Assembly (NCBI GenBank): GCA_963726775.1
Contig: CAVSDL010000009.1
Span: 124,001-188,000, forward strand
Origin: CAIWHR01 sp963726775
GTDB lineage: Bacteria > Pseudomonadota > Gammaproteobacteria > Burkholderiales > Casimicrobiaceae
Direction of reading: 5' to 3'
DNA length: 64,000 bases
Shown here: piece after piece, positions 38,275 through 48,151 of the stretch
How positions within the stretch are numbered: position 1 is the first letter of the stretch
Layout: every line of letters starts with the position of its first letter
Notes under the pieces: model-generated
Databases searched by the model: none
Told to the model about the DNA's origin: nothing
What the model saw: only the letters and a program-made list of their open reading frames with translations
Program-made: the position numbers and the translations under genes

Positions 38275-39549
38275 ATGACTTCCCTGCAACTGGGCCTGAT
38301 TGCCGCCGGCGCCGCGCTCGTCGCGGGCGTCGTCCTCTATAATGGGGTGCAGGAGCGGCGCTTGCGCCGCAAGATCGAATCGGAATTCCGAAAACCGGAT
38401 CCGGCCTATGACTCGCTCCTTGTAACGACGCGGGAGTCCGCGCCGCGAATTCCGGATCGCGTCGAGCCGACGCTCTCCCATGGCGCCGATGACGGCGCGG
38501 ACGCCGGCATCAGCCATCCATTGGGCGCGCTACCCGGCAATCCGTCGCGCGCCGGCGAGTCCCCGGACGCGGGCGCCGATGCGGCGTACGATCCTCCGCT
38601 CGAGATCCAGGCGCGGATCGCGTCCGATTTCGCCTCCGAAGCTGCTGGGTCGACGCCGCCCTCGGGCGCGAGGGCCACCGCGGTCTCCGCACTCGCCGCG
38701 CCCCGGGTTTCGCTGGCGGAATCCGACGCGGTGCAGCCGGATCCCGACATCGAAAGCATGGTGGTGCTGCAGCCTGTCCGCGCGATCACCGCAGGCGCGA
38801 TCGCGGCGGGGCTCCATGCGCGGCTCGGCAAGCCGTTGCGCTGGTTCGGTCGGCGCGGCCCGGGATTGCCCTGGCAGCTGCTCAAGTCCGACAGCGTCGG
38901 AGAATTCTCGGAGATCGCGGCCTGCCTGCTGCTTGCCGACCGCAGCGGCGCCGCAAGCCAGCCGTTGCTCGAGGCGTTCACGCGGCTTGCCGGCGACGTT
39001 GCCTCATCGATTCCGGCCGCGTTTGTCCCACCCGACGCGCCACGGGAAGCCGCGCGCGCGGAAACGCTCGATCGCCTCTGCGCCGACCTCGACGTGCAGA
39101 TCGGCCTCACGGTGCTGAAAGCAGGACCGGCGACGATTACCGGATCGCGGTTGCGCGGCGTCGCCGAAGCGACCGGGTTTCGGCTCGCCGAGAGCGGCAG
39201 CTTCCACTGGATCAACGAAGAAACCGGTGCCGTGCTGTATTCGCTGCAGAATTACCGCTCGGAGCCGTTCACCGCCGACGCGCTCCGGGTTGCCTCGACG
39301 CCAGGCGCGGTGTTTCTGCTCGATGTTCCGCGCGTCGCCGAACCCGTCCGCGTGTTCGATCAGATGAAGCACGCGGCCCGGCGGATGGCGCAGACGCTCG
39401 AAGCGACGCTCGTCGACGACAACCGCCGTCCGCTCGACGACGCTGCATTTGCGGCGATACGCCAGCAGGTTCAGACGACTGTCGTCGCGCTGCGCGAGCT
39501 CAACATCGAACCCGGCGGTCCTCGCGCGCTGGCGTTGTTCGGCGGTTGA
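38275..39549 (+). CDS. zipA: Cell division protein ZipA
   Basis: 424 residues. One N-terminal membrane helix (about 4-22), a short basic segment, a long Pro/Ala/Asp-rich linker (about 45-170) and a C-terminal FtsZ-binding domain (about 290-415: LDVQIGLTVLKAGPATITGS, later GFRLAESGSFHWINEE, then VFLLDVPRV). Anchors FtsZ to the membrane at the divisome. Longer than E. coli ZipA (328), as usual for betaproteobacterial versions with extended linkers. A TATAAT at 38194-38199 may be its own -10 element. ATG 38275 sits immediately before the membrane helix. Followed 31 bases later by ligA. Confidence 0.9.
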   Translation: MTSLQLGLIAAGAALVAGVVLYNGVQERRLRRKIESEFRKPDPAYDSLLVTTRESAPRIPDRVEPTLSHGADDGADAGISHPLGALPGNPSRAGESPDAGADAAYDPPLEIQARIASDFASEAAGSTPPSGARATAVSALAAPRVSLAESDAVQPDPDIESMVVLQPVRAITAGAIAAGLHARLGKPLRWFGRRGPGLPWQLLKSDSVGEFSEIAACLLLADRSGAASQPLLEAFTRLAGDVASSIPAAFVPPDAPREAARAETLDRLCADLDVQIGLTVLKAGPATITGSRLRGVAEATGFRLAESGSFHWINEETGAVLYSLQNYRSEPFTADALRVASTPGAVFLLDVPRVAEPVRVFDQMKHAARRMAQTLEATLVDDNRRPLDDAAFAAIRQQVQTTVVALRELNIEPGGPRALALFGG

Positions 39550-39580
39550 CCGCGGCGCGACCGTCGGCGGCGACGTGACC

Positions 39581-41702
39581 ATGAATGCCGCGGGTCCCGC
39601 GCGAGCCTCTCCTGACGTGCCGCCCGCCGTGCTGGCGCGCGTTGCTGCGCTGCGCCGGGAGATTGCGGCGCACGACCATCGCTACTATGTGCTGGATGCG
39701 CCCAGTATCAGCGATGCCGAATACGACGGCCTGTTCCGCGAGCTGCAAGAGCTGGAATCGCAAAATCCTGTGCTGGTGACGCCCGATTCGCCGACCCAGC
39801 GCGTCGGGGGCGCGCAGGTGGCGGCATTCGACGCGGTGACGCACCGCGTGCCGATGCGCTCGCTCAACAATGCATTTTCGGATGCGGAGGTCGAGGCATT
39901 CGATCGGCGGGTGCGCGACGGGCTGGCAGCGAGGGTCGTCGCTGACGTCGAATACGCGGTGGAACCGAAGTTCGACGGCCTCGCGATCAGCCTGGTCTAT
40001 GAGCAAGGCCGCCTGACGGTCGGCGCGACGCGGGGCGATGGCGCCAGCGGCGAAAACGTGACGGCAAACCTGCGTACGATAGGCGCCATTCCGCTCGCGC
40101 TGCGCGCCGGGTCGGCTCAGGAAGCCGTTCCGGCGCTGCTCGAAGTCCGCGGCGAGGTACTGATGCAAAAACGCGACTTCGCGGCGCTCAACGCGGCGCA
40201 GTCCGCCAAAGGCGAGAAGACCTTCGCCAATCCGCGCAATGCGGCAGCGGGCGGCCTGCGCCAGCTCGATCCCCGGATCACGGCAGGCCGCCGCCTCACG
40301 TTCTTCGCCTATGGAATCGGCGACGTGCAGTGGGGCGACGCTTCGCGACCGGCGACGCACGCCGCGCTGATGGACCGTCTTTCCACGCTGCAGTTTCCGG
40401 TAACGAGAGAGCGCGCGGTCGTGCACGGGATCGCGGGGCTGCTCGACTATTACCGGGCCATCAGCGCGCGCCGCGAGTCGCTGCCGTTCGAGATCGACGG
40501 CGTCGTCTACAAGGTCAACGACCTGGCGCTGCAGGAACATCTCGGCTTCGTGTCGCGCGCGCCACGTTTCGCGATCGCGCACAAGTTTCCGGCCGAGGAG
40601 ATGGAGACGGTGGTCACCGGCATCGATGTGCAGGTCGGGCGCACCGGGGCGATCACGCCGGTTGCGCGCCTGGCGCCGGTATTCGTCGGCGGTGTCACGG
40701 TCACCAACGCGACGTTGCACAACGAGGACGAAGTTCGCCGCAAGGACGTCCGGATCGGCGATGCGGTGATCGTGCGTCGCGCCGGCGACGTCATTCCCGA
40801 GGTCGTCCGCGTGCTGGTCGACAAGCGAAAGCAGGACGCAAAGGCGTTCGTGATGCCGGAGGCCTGTCCCGAGTGCGGCTCGGCCATAGCCCGGCTGGCC
40901 GACGAAGCGGTGGCGCGCTGCACCGGCGGGCTTTACTGCCCCGCGCAGCGGAAGCAGGCGCTGCTGCACTTTGCGGGGCGGCGGGCGATGGATATCGAAG
41001 GCCTGGGCGAGAAGCTCGTCGACCAGCTCGTGGACGAGGGCCTCGTCCGCACGCCGGCCGATGTCTACGGCCTTGACGCCGGGAAACTCGCCGCGCTGGA
41101 GCGGATGGCCGAGCGGTCGGCAGCCAAGGTCGTGGCGGCGATCGGGAAAAGCCGGGAAACCACGCTCGCGCGATTCATCTTCGGGCTGGGCGTCCGTCAC
41201 GTCGGTGAAACGACGGCCAAGGATCTGGCGCGATATTTCGGCGGACTCGACGCGCTGATGGCGGCGGACATGGCGCAGTTGCTCGACGTGCCCGACGTTG
41301 GTCCCGTGGTCGCCGAGAGCATCGCGAAGTTTTTCGCGCAACCGCATAACCAGGAGGTGATCGAAGCATTGCGCGCCGCGGGCGTGCGCTGGCGGGAAAC
41401 CGATCCGGAACGGGCCGCGCGCGGCAAGCTCGCCGGGATGACGCTGGTGCTCACCGGCACGCTGCCGACGCTCGCGCGCGAGGATGCGAAGGCGCTGATC
41501 GAAGCCGCGGGCGGCAAGGTTGCCGGCAGCGTGTCCGGCAAGACCGATTTCGTGGTCGCCGGCAGCGAGGCCGGCAGCAAGCTTGTGCGGGCGCAGGACG
41601 ATCGGCATCCCGGTGCTCGACGAGGATGCCTTGAAGCAGCTGCTCTTGGCGGGGCCGGAGAGACCCGAAACCGCAATCAGGACGGACGACGAAAACCCAT
41701 GA
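39581..41702 (+). CDS. ligA: NAD-dependent DNA ligase LigA (frameshift near the 3' end)
   Basis: About 706 residues if repaired. Seals nicks using NAD. N-terminal Ia domain (RYYVLDAPSISDAEYD), adenylation domain with catalytic Lys in EPKFDGLAIS (about residue 130), OB fold, Cys4 zinc finger (CPECGS...CTGGLYCPAQ), HhH domain, and BRCT domain starting GMTLVLTGTLPTL. Near 41595-41606 the frame shifts by one surplus base: GSKLVRAQ continues as GIPVLDEDALKQLLL only in the next frame, which ends at TGA 41702. Without repair the last BRCT residues are lost and the frame runs into galU. LigA is essential, so an error in the consensus is likelier than a real mutation. The galU ATG overlaps its stop. 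Confidence 0.92.
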
Positions 41703-42586
41703 CGATGCGCAACATCACCAAAGCGGTATTTCCGGTCGCCGGGCTTGGCACGCGGTTTCTGCCGGCGACCAAGGCCAGCCCGAAAGAGATGTTGCCCGTG
41801 GTCGACAAGCCGCTGATTCAGTATGCGGTCGAAGAGGCGGCGGCTGCCGGCATCACCGAGATGATCTTCATCACGGGTCGCAACAAGCGCGCGATCGAGG
41901 ACCATTTCGACAAGGCCTACGAGCTCGAGACCGAACTCGAGCGCGCCGGGAGGATGGAGCTTCTGAAAGCCGTGCAGTCGATCACGCCGCGCGGGATAAC
42001 GTGCATCTACATCCGGCAAACGGAGGCGCTGGGCCTCGGCCATGCGGTGCTGTGTGCTGCGCCGGTCGTTGGCGACGAGCCGTTCGCGGTGCTGCTCGCC
42101 GATGACCTGATCGACGCCCAGGTGCCGGTGATGAAGCAGATGACCGCGCTCGCCGCCCGCGAATCCTGCGCGATGATCGGCGTGATGACCGTGGCGCTCG
42201 CCGAGACCGGCAGCTACGGCGTCGTCGAGACGGCCGCGCTTTCCGGCGGCGCGGCGCCGATCGTGCGCATTGTGGAAAAGCCGAAACCGGGCACTACGAC
42301 GTCGACGCTGGCGGTCGTCGGTCGCTACGTGCTGACGCCGCGCGTTTTCCACCATCTCCGCACGATGCCGCCGGGCGCGGGTGGCGAGATCCAGTTGACC
42401 GACGGCATCGCGCGCCTCCTGACCGAGGAGCGCGTGCTGGCCTATGTATTCGAAGGTCGACGCTACGACTGCGGAAGCAAACTCGGCTACCTGGAAGCGA
42501 CCGTCGACTTCGGGCTCAAGCATCCGGAACTCGCCGCCGATTTCGCCGCCTTCCTGGGGGAGCGCGGACAGCGCGTCCGCCGATGA
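41699..42586 (+). CDS. galU: UTP-glucose-1-phosphate uridylyltransferase
   Basis: 295 residues. Makes UDP-glucose from UTP and glucose-1-phosphate for cell envelope polysaccharides. Nucleotide-binding motif AVFPVAGLGTRFLPATKASP at the N-terminus, the KEMLPVVDKPLIQYAVEEA block, the metal-binding LADDLID, and GGEIQLTDGI followed by GRRYDCGSKLGY near the C-terminus are all standard for GalU. ATG 41699 overlaps the ligA stop (ATGA) and its own stop overlaps the oxyR start in the same way, so the three genes are translationally linked. Confidence 0.95.
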   Translation: MTMRNITKAVFPVAGLGTRFLPATKASPKEMLPVVDKPLIQYAVEEAAAAGITEMIFITGRNKRAIEDHFDKAYELETELERAGRMELLKAVQSITPRGITCIYIRQTEALGLGHAVLCAAPVVGDEPFAVLLADDLIDAQVPVMKQMTALAARESCAMIGVMTVALAETGSYGVVETAALSGGAAPIVRIVEKPKPGTTTSTLAVVGRYVLTPRVFHHLRTMPPGAGGEIQLTDGIARLLTEERVLAYVFEGRRYDCGSKLGYLEATVDFGLKHPELAADFAAFLGERGQRVRR

Positions 42587-43485
42587 CGCTGAACGAACTC
42601 CGCTACGTCGTCGCCGTCGCGAACGAACGCAGCTTCGGGCGGGCCGCGCAGAAATGCTTCGTCAGCCAGCCCGCGCTCTCCGTGGCGATCCAGAAGCTGG
42701 AGGAGGAACTGGGTGCCCGGCTGTTCGAGCGCGGCTCGACCGAAGTTTCGGTGACTCCGGTCGGCGAGCGCGTTGTCGAACAGGCGCAGAAGGTGCTGGA
42801 GGAAGCGGCGCTGATCCGGGAGCTGGCGCAGGACGGCCGAAACCAGCTCGCCGGGTCGCTACGGCTGGGCGCAATCTTCACCGTCGCACCCTATCTCTTT
42901 CCCGACCTGATTCCGGCGCTGCATGACCTCGCGCCGTCGATGCCGCTGGAGATCGAGGAAAACCTGACCGAGCACCTCGAAGCGGCACTGAAGAGCGGTC
43001 GAATCGACGCGGCCATCGTCGCGCTGCCGTTCGCGCCCCCGGGCGTGCTCGTCGAACTCCTCTACGAAGAGCCGTTCCGGATCGTCGTTCCGCGAGGCCA
43101 CAAATGGGCGAAGCGGAAATCGGTCCACCCCGACGAACTTGCGACCGAGCACACGATCCTGCTCAACGTCGGGCATTGCTTTCGCGACCAGGTCCTCGAC
43201 GCGTGTCCCGAGCTGAACCGCGCGGCATCGCCGGTGGCCCGGTCCAATTCGCTCGAGACGGTGCGCAACATGGTCGCGTCGGGGCTCGGCGTCTCGGTGC
43301 TGCCGCGCGACGCGATGACGCCCAAGTACCACAGCAATCTCGTGGTGACGGTGCCGTTCTCGCGGCCCGTGCCTACACGGCGCATCGCGCTCGCCTGGCG
43401 GAAGCGTTTTCCGCGTCCGCAGGCCATCCGCGCGATCGGCGAGGCCGTCCGTGCGTGCCGGCCGAAAGCGGCGGCCCGCGAGTAG
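42583..43485 (+). CDS. oxyR: LysR-family peroxide sensor OxyR
   Basis: 300 residues. N-terminal winged HTH (ELRYVVAVANERSFGRAAQK then SQPALSVAIQKLEEEL) and a C-terminal LysR effector domain. It has the OxyR-specific redox pair: Cys in GHCFRDQVLDAC separated by nine positions, matching Cys199 and Cys208 of E. coli OxyR, within an otherwise similar motif. Therefore a hydrogen peroxide-responsive activator rather than a generic LysR. Usually oxyR is near its targets (ahpC, katG) or alone; here it overlaps galU by four bases, which is unusual. Convergent with the amidohydrolase at 43552. Confidence 0.85.
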   Translation: MTLNELRYVVAVANERSFGRAAQKCFVSQPALSVAIQKLEEELGARLFERGSTEVSVTPVGERVVEQAQKVLEEAALIRELAQDGRNQLAGSLRLGAIFTVAPYLFPDLIPALHDLAPSMPLEIEENLTEHLEAALKSGRIDAAIVALPFAPPGVLVELLYEEPFRIVVPRGHKWAKRKSVHPDELATEHTILLNVGHCFRDQVLDACPELNRAASPVARSNSLETVRNMVASGLGVSVLPRDAMTPKYHSNLVVTVPFSRPVPTRRIALAWRKRFPRPQAIRAIGEAVRACRPKAAARE

Positions 43486-43551
43486 AAACAACGCCGAAGC
43501 GCCGGGCACGGGCGGGGTGCGACGATGGCAACTCGCGCGCCGCGACCAGGG

Positions 43552-44373
43552 TCAGAACCCGTAGAGTTCTTCCGGATTGGCGACGAGGATCCGGCGACGG
43601 GTCGCGTCGTCGCCCGCCCATTCGTGAAGCAATTCGAGGAGCGCCGCGGTGTCCGGTGGCGGACGGCGCCCCGGGTGCGGCCAATTGCTGGCCCAGACGC
43701 AGCGATCCGGGTTTGCCTTGACCAGCGCGCTGGCGATTGCGCTGACGTCGCCGTAGTGCGGCGGGCCGAACTTCGAGGTCTCGTAAGGTGCAGCGAGCTT
43801 GACCCACGTATTGCCGCCCTCGAGGAGGCGCCGCAACGTCTCGAATCCGGGATGGGTGATCGGCACCGGCTCGAGGAACTTGCCGTTGTGGTCGATGACA
43901 AGCTTCGCGGGCAGCCGCGCCAGTACGGCCTCGTAGCGCGGAAGCTCGCGGCCGTCGAGCTGCAGCTGCAGGTGCCAGCCGAACGCGGCCACGCGCGCCG
44001 CCATCGTCGCCAGCGTTTCCCACGGAAGCATGCCGCCGGGCAGCAGGTGATAGCGGAGCCCGCAGACGCCTGCATCGGTCAGGCGTGCGAGTTCGCTGTC
44101 GGTGACTTCGGTTGGGACGACGGCGACGCCGCGCGCGGCATCGCCGAGGGCGCCCAGCGCTTCCAGCATGCAGCCGTTGTCGAAACCGTAGCCGTTGGGC
44201 TGCACCACCACGACCCGCGCGAGCCCCAGCGCCTTCTGCACGCTGAGGTAGTCGGCAAGAGGTGCGCGCGGGGGCTTGGACGTCGCCGTCGGTACCAGTG
44301 CGAAGCGATCTTCGTAGATGTGAATATGGCAATCGCAGGCACCGGCGGGAACCGGGGAAAGGGACGGATTCAT
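43552..44373 (-). CDS. Amidohydrolase 2 family (TIM-barrel) hydrolase, 2-pyrone-4,6-dicarboxylate lactonase-like
   Basis: 273 residues. Begins with the metal-binding DCHIHIYEDRF motif. Further barrel motifs: VVVQPNGYGFDN, GVCGLRYHLLPGG, HLQLQLDGREL, KLVIDHNGKF (active-site His) and WASNWPHPG with the C-terminal Asp/Trp region. These match the cog3618 group that includes LigI-type lactonases and related sugar-lactone hydrolases. Follows dctM by 34 bases on the same strand, so it probably acts on the imported carboxylate or its lactone. No signal peptide. The substrate is not determinable. Confidence 0.85.
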   Translation of the reverse strand: MNPSLSPVPAGACDCHIHIYEDRFALVPTATSKPPRAPLADYLSVQKALGLARVVVVQPNGYGFDNGCMLEALGALGDAARGVAVVPTEVTDSELARLTDAGVCGLRYHLLPGGMLPWETLATMAARVAAFGWHLQLQLDGRELPRYEAVLARLPAKLVIDHNGKFLEPVPITHPGFETLRRLLEGGNTWVKLAAPYETSKFGPPHYGDVSAIASALVKANPDRCVWASNWPHPGRRPPPDTAALLELLHEWAGDDATRRRILVANPEELYGF

Positions 44374-44407
44374 GGATCGTGATGTCCGCGCTGCGCAGAG
44401 GCCGCGG

Positions 44408-45697
44408 TCAGCCGAGGAAATGATGCGGGATCCACGCCGCGAGGTCGGGCCAGAACACGACGGCCACCAGGACGACCACTTCGGCGATGATGAACGCCCA
44501 GCAGTAGCGGATGGTCTCGTTGTACGTGCAGCCCGCAATGCTGGTCGCGACAAACAGGAGCACGGCAACAGGAGGCGTGGTCGAGCCGATTTGCGTGGCC
44601 ATCACCATCATCAGCCCGAGCTGGAACTCGTCGATGCCGAAGTTGCGACCGATGACCACGGCGACCGGGATCATGATGATCAGGATCGCCATCGAATCGA
44701 CGAACATCGTCAGCACCAGCATGATGGCCATCAGCAGCAGCATCACGCCGAGCTTCGCGCCGGTGACGTGCGTGATGCCGGCCAGCACGAGATCGTTGAA
44801 ATTGAGGTACGACAGCAGCCAGCCGAAGGCGCCGGCCACGCCGATGATGCCGGACACCATGGCGGTCGTCACCGCCGCCCGGATGAAGATCTTCGGCAGG
44901 TCGCGAATCTTCAATATCCGATAGACAAAAAAACCGACGAAGAAGCCGTAGAAACAGGCGACGACGCCGGCTTCGGTCGCCGTGAATGCACCGGTCAGGA
45001 TGCCGCCGACGACCAGGATCGGCGCCAGCAACGCCGGCCAGACGTTGAGCGTGGCGCGCATGACCTTGACGACGTCGAAGCGGCCGGTCGTACGCCGCAG
45101 CTCCGGATAGCCCGGCGCGCGCGAGTAGAGGGTGATGACGATCATCAGCCCGATGCCGATCAGAATGCCAGGCACGATACCGCCGAGGAACAGGCCGCCG
45201 ATCGACACGTTGGCCATCGAGCCGTAGACGATCATGGTCATGCTCGGCGGAATGATGGCGCCGATGGTGCCGGCGCACGCCACCAGCGCAGCGGCGAACC
45301 CGGGCTTGTACCCGTGGTCCTTCATCGCCGGAACGAGGATCGATCCGATCGCCGAGGTGTCCGCCACCGACGAGCCCGAAACGCCGGCGAACACCATGCT
45401 CGAGACGACCGAGGCGTGGCCCAGCCCGCCGCGCCAGTGGCCGACGACCGTCTCCGCGAACTCCACGAGACGCTTGGAAATTCCGCCGGCCGAGATCAGC
45501 TCTCCCGCAAGGATGAAGTACGGCAATGCCAGAAGGCTGAAGTTGTCCAGCATCGCAAACATCTTCTGCGGAAAAAGCGCCGGCACCAGTGTCGGCGTCG
45601 CGAGGATGCCGGCAAGCCCGATGATGCCCATCACCAGCAGGATCGGCACGCCGATCGTGATCAGCGCCAGCAGCAGCGCAAAGAGACCGAGCAGCAT
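44408..45697 (-). CDS. dctM: TRAP transporter large permease (DctM)
   Basis: 429 residues, about twelve helices. Typical DctM blocks: the opening MLLGLFALLLALITIGVPIL, SGSSVADTSAIGSILVPAM in the first half, GTIGAIIPPSMTMIVYGSMA, and TQIGSTTPPVAVLLFVATSI near the end. Sodium-driven import of a carboxylate or similar anion with DctP and DctQ. Its ATG abuts the dctQ stop. Substrate unknown. Confidence 0.93.
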   Translation of the reverse strand: MLLGLFALLLALITIGVPILLVMGIIGLAGILATPTLVPALFPQKMFAMLDNFSLLALPYFILAGELISAGGISKRLVEFAETVVGHWRGGLGHASVVSSMVFAGVSGSSVADTSAIGSILVPAMKDHGYKPGFAAALVACAGTIGAIIPPSMTMIVYGSMANVSIGGLFLGGIVPGILIGIGLMIVITLYSRAPGYPELRRTTGRFDVVKVMRATLNVWPALLAPILVVGGILTGAFTATEAGVVACFYGFFVGFFVYRILKIRDLPKIFIRAAVTTAMVSGIIGVAGAFGWLLSYLNFNDLVLAGITHVTGAKLGVMLLLMAIMLVLTMFVDSMAILIIMIPVAVVIGRNFGIDEFQLGLMMVMATQIGSTTPPVAVLLFVATSIAGCTYNETIRYCWAFIIAEVVVLVAVVFWPDLAAWIPHHFLG

Positions 45698-46197
45698 CAG
45701 TGGCCCGTGCCGAGACTCTCGGGCGCGGGATCGCGCCAGCCGAAATAGGTGGCGAGCCGCCGGAGCGCGACGAAGGCGAGGTAGAGGCTACCAATAACCA
45801 TTCCAGAATAGACGCGATCCATCGGGATGCCGAGTCCGGGGCTGTCCTGATGCCGCGCAATCTGCATGATCGCGAGGGTGTACCAGCCGATCGCGACCGC
45901 GAGGATCAGCCACAGCGCTTCGGTGAGAAAGCCGACGACGCGCCGCGCCGGCGCGGGAAAGAGGCGCAGCAACATGTCCATCCCGAGATGGGCCCCGCGC
46001 CGGTACGCGACCGGGATGGCCAGCATCACCATCCAGATGTGCCCGAATTTCTGGAACTCCTCGCTCCAGGACAGCGGCAGGCCCAGCACGAAACGGTTGA
46101 AGACCTGAAGGCCGCCGACGAGCGTGAAGGCGAGAAAGATCAGGAACAACGCGTACTCCACCGTGCGGTCCACTGCGCGGAATGCGTTTGCCGGCAT
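45697..46197 (-). CDS. dctQ: TRAP transporter small permease (DctQ)
   Basis: 166 residues with four predicted helices. The motifs VFNRFVLGLPLSWSEEFQKF and AHLGMDMLLRLFP are characteristic of DctQ. Partner of the large permease encoded next; the two genes touch at one base. Preceded by a 57-base gap after dctP. Confidence 0.92.
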   Translation of the reverse strand: MPANAFRAVDRTVEYALFLIFLAFTLVGGLQVFNRFVLGLPLSWSEEFQKFGHIWMVMLAIPVAYRRGAHLGMDMLLRLFPAPARRVVGFLTEALWLILAVAIGWYTLAIMQIARHQDSPGLGIPMDRVYSGMVIGSLYLAFVALRRLATYFGWRDPAPESLGTGH

Positions 46198-46254
46198 GTT
46201 TCTCCCCCATGCGCTTATCGGTGGCGGATGTCCCCGCCACCGCGACGCAGCGGC

Positions 46255-47259
46255 TTACTTGGTCTCGCGAATCGTTTTCAGCAGGTCTTCCGCGCCGAGA
46301 CTCTTGGCGAGCTGATCCTGCAGCGGTCCGGCCGCTTTGAGGAATTGCGTTTTGTCGATCGGACTGACGATCATGCCTTTGGCCTTGAGCTTGTCCATGG
46401 ACTCGGCGGCGCGCTGGACCGACAGGCTGCGGTTGACGTCCTGCGCAAGCTTCGCCGCCGCGGCGACGATCTCCTTCTCCTTGTCGGTATAGCCGTCCCA
46501 TTCCTTCTTGGAGATTACCGTGACCGTGGGGCCGAACAGGTGTTCGGTGAGGGTGATGTATTTCGCCACCTCGTAATACTTGCCGGTGTAGATGACCGCC
46601 GAGGCATGTTCGAAGCCGTCGATCACCCCTGTCTGCAACGACGTGTACACCTCGCCGAATGCCATCGGCGTTGCCGACGCGCCCATCGCGTTCAGCGCCG
46701 CAACGTACGTCGGCGTCTGAATCGTGCGGATCTTGAGGCCCTTCAGGTCCTCGGGCTTCCTGACCTCCTTCTTCGTCGTGACGACATTGCGATAGCCCCA
46801 GCTGTCCTGCCAGCCGAGCACCCTGAGGCCGAGCTTTTCGTGCTCGGCGGCGAGGGTCTGCCCGACCTTCCCGTCGATCACATGATGGTAATGCTCGTAG
46901 TCATGCCACATGAACGGCAGGTCGAGCACGCCGATCCGCTTGTTGAAATTGTTGTGAATGGCGGTGCCGCCGATATGGATCGTCGCGCCTGCGCCCAGCT
47001 GCATGCCTTCGACAACCGCCCGTTCCTCGCCCAGCTGGTTGGCCGGGTAGATCCTCGCCTCCAGCGTATCGGAATTGCTGTTGATGTAATTCGCGATGAT
47101 CCACGACACCATATGGTTGTCGTTGGCGACATCGGCGGCGGTCGCATGGGATATCTTGACCTGCTTCTTGGTCTGCGCGATGGTTTCGGTAGCGACGGCG
47201 ACCGCCGCCGCCATCACGAGGCACAACGCCAGCCTGTGCAACACGGATTCGGTTTTCAC
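46255..47259 (-). CDS. dctP: TRAP transporter solute-binding protein (DctP)
   Basis: 334 residues. Signal peptide ending around TETIAQ, mature start KKQVKISHATAADVANDN. Typical DctP signature KIRTIQTPTYVAALNAMGA with the Arg that contacts the ligand carboxylate, and LQTGVIDGFEHASAVIYTGK. GTG 47259 is preferred over ATG 47265 because AAGGAGG lies seven bases upstream of GTG but directly abuts the ATG. Captures an organic anion in the periplasm; ligand unknown. Begins 41 bases after the GntR regulator gene, likely the same transcript. Confidence 0.92.
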   Translation of the reverse strand: MKTESVLHRLALCLVMAAAVAVATETIAQTKKQVKISHATAADVANDNHMVSWIIANYINSNSDTLEARIYPANQLGEERAVVEGMQLGAGATIHIGGTAIHNNFNKRIGVLDLPFMWHDYEHYHHVIDGKVGQTLAAEHEKLGLRVLGWQDSWGYRNVVTTKKEVRKPEDLKGLKIRTIQTPTYVAALNAMGASATPMAFGEVYTSLQTGVIDGFEHASAVIYTGKYYEVAKYITLTEHLFGPTVTVISKKEWDGYTDKEKEIVAAAAKLAQDVNRSLSVQRAAESMDKLKAKGMIVSPIDKTQFLKAAGPLQDQLAKSLGAEDLLKTIRETK

Positions 47260-47300
47260 GGACATTCCTCCTTGGGTTGGATTCGGGGTGGCCCCCGCAT

Positions 47301-48137
47301 TCAAGTCCGTCGCGACGGTCTCCGCCCCACCTTGGCGGCCGGTGGGGGCGGGGGCATGCCGCGCGGATACTTGTCGTAGGCTGGCGCCAGATCGCGAGCG
47401 GTTCCGGCCAACAGATTGCGCATGGCCTGCTCGGCTTCGGCCGGGTTGCGGCGCCTGATTGCGACGGCGACGGCCTGGTGCTCGGCCAGCGAGTTTTCGT
47501 AACTCTCCCGGGCGTTGCTCGCCAGCCGGACGCAGGCCAGCAAGGCCGTCCGGATCGCTGCGGCAAAGCGGATCAACATCTGATTTCCGGTGGCGTTGAT
47601 GATGAGCACGTGGAGCGCCAGGTCGTGGCGACAGCAGGTCTCCATGTCATGGGGCGTCGCGGCGACCATTCCCCGATAGGCGGTTTCGATCGCGAGGATC
47701 TGTTCCGGCGTGGCCCGCGACGCAGCCAGCCGCGCGGCGGCGGGTTCGACAATCATGCGCACATCGAGCAGATCGATGAAGAACACGGGATCGGGCGGGG
47801 CCATCGACAACCAGCGCAGGACATCCTCGTCGAGCACGTTCCAATGCCGCCGGTCGTTGACGGTGGTGCCGCGCCGGGTGCGGCCCTCGACCAGACCCTT
47901 CTGCGCCAGCGCGCGCAGGCCTTCGCGAAGGGACGGCCGGCTGATGCCGAGCTGCGCCGACAGATCGGCTTCGGTCGGAAGCAGCTCCCCGGGATGGAGC
48001 GCGCCTGATACGATCTTGAAGCCCAATGCGTCTACGACCTGTGCGGACTTGAGCCGTCGGGCCGTCGCGACGGGTGCACCCGGCCGGCGGCGGATTGCCA
48101 CCGACGCGCCAACCGACTTTCGCGCCCTCGCCGTCAT
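47301..48137 (-). CDS. GntR-family regulator, FadR/FCD subfamily
   Basis: 278 residues. A basic N-terminal extension, winged HTH about 30-100 (LHPGELLPTEADLSAQLGIS then RPSLREGLRALAQKGL) and an all-helical FCD effector domain (LLDVRMIVEPAAARLAA; metal-ligand candidates include the His in CRHDLALHVLII and EHQAVAVAI). FCD regulators usually repress catabolic/transport genes until a carboxylate or sugar acid binds. It is first in the minus-strand unit with dctPQM and the amidohydrolase and divergent from the SDR gene. The palindrome at 48152-48164 lies 15 bases before its start, suggesting autorepression. Confidence 0.92.
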   Translation of the reverse strand: MTARARKSVGASVAIRRRPGAPVATARRLKSAQVVDALGFKIVSGALHPGELLPTEADLSAQLGISRPSLREGLRALAQKGLVEGRTRRGTTVNDRRHWNVLDEDVLRWLSMAPPDPVFFIDLLDVRMIVEPAAARLAASRATPEQILAIETAYRGMVAATPHDMETCCRHDLALHVLIINATGNQMLIRFAAAIRTALLACVRLASNARESYENSLAEHQAVAVAIRRRNPAEAEQAMRNLLAGTARDLAPAYDKYPRGMPPPPPAAKVGRRPSRRT

Positions 48138-48151
48138 GGGATTCCGTTCAA

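Noticed and set aside
39449..42586. Apparent LigA-GalU fusion protein
   Set aside because: Fusion exists only because of the single-base shift near 41600; each protein has its own proper end and start, overlapping as ATGA.
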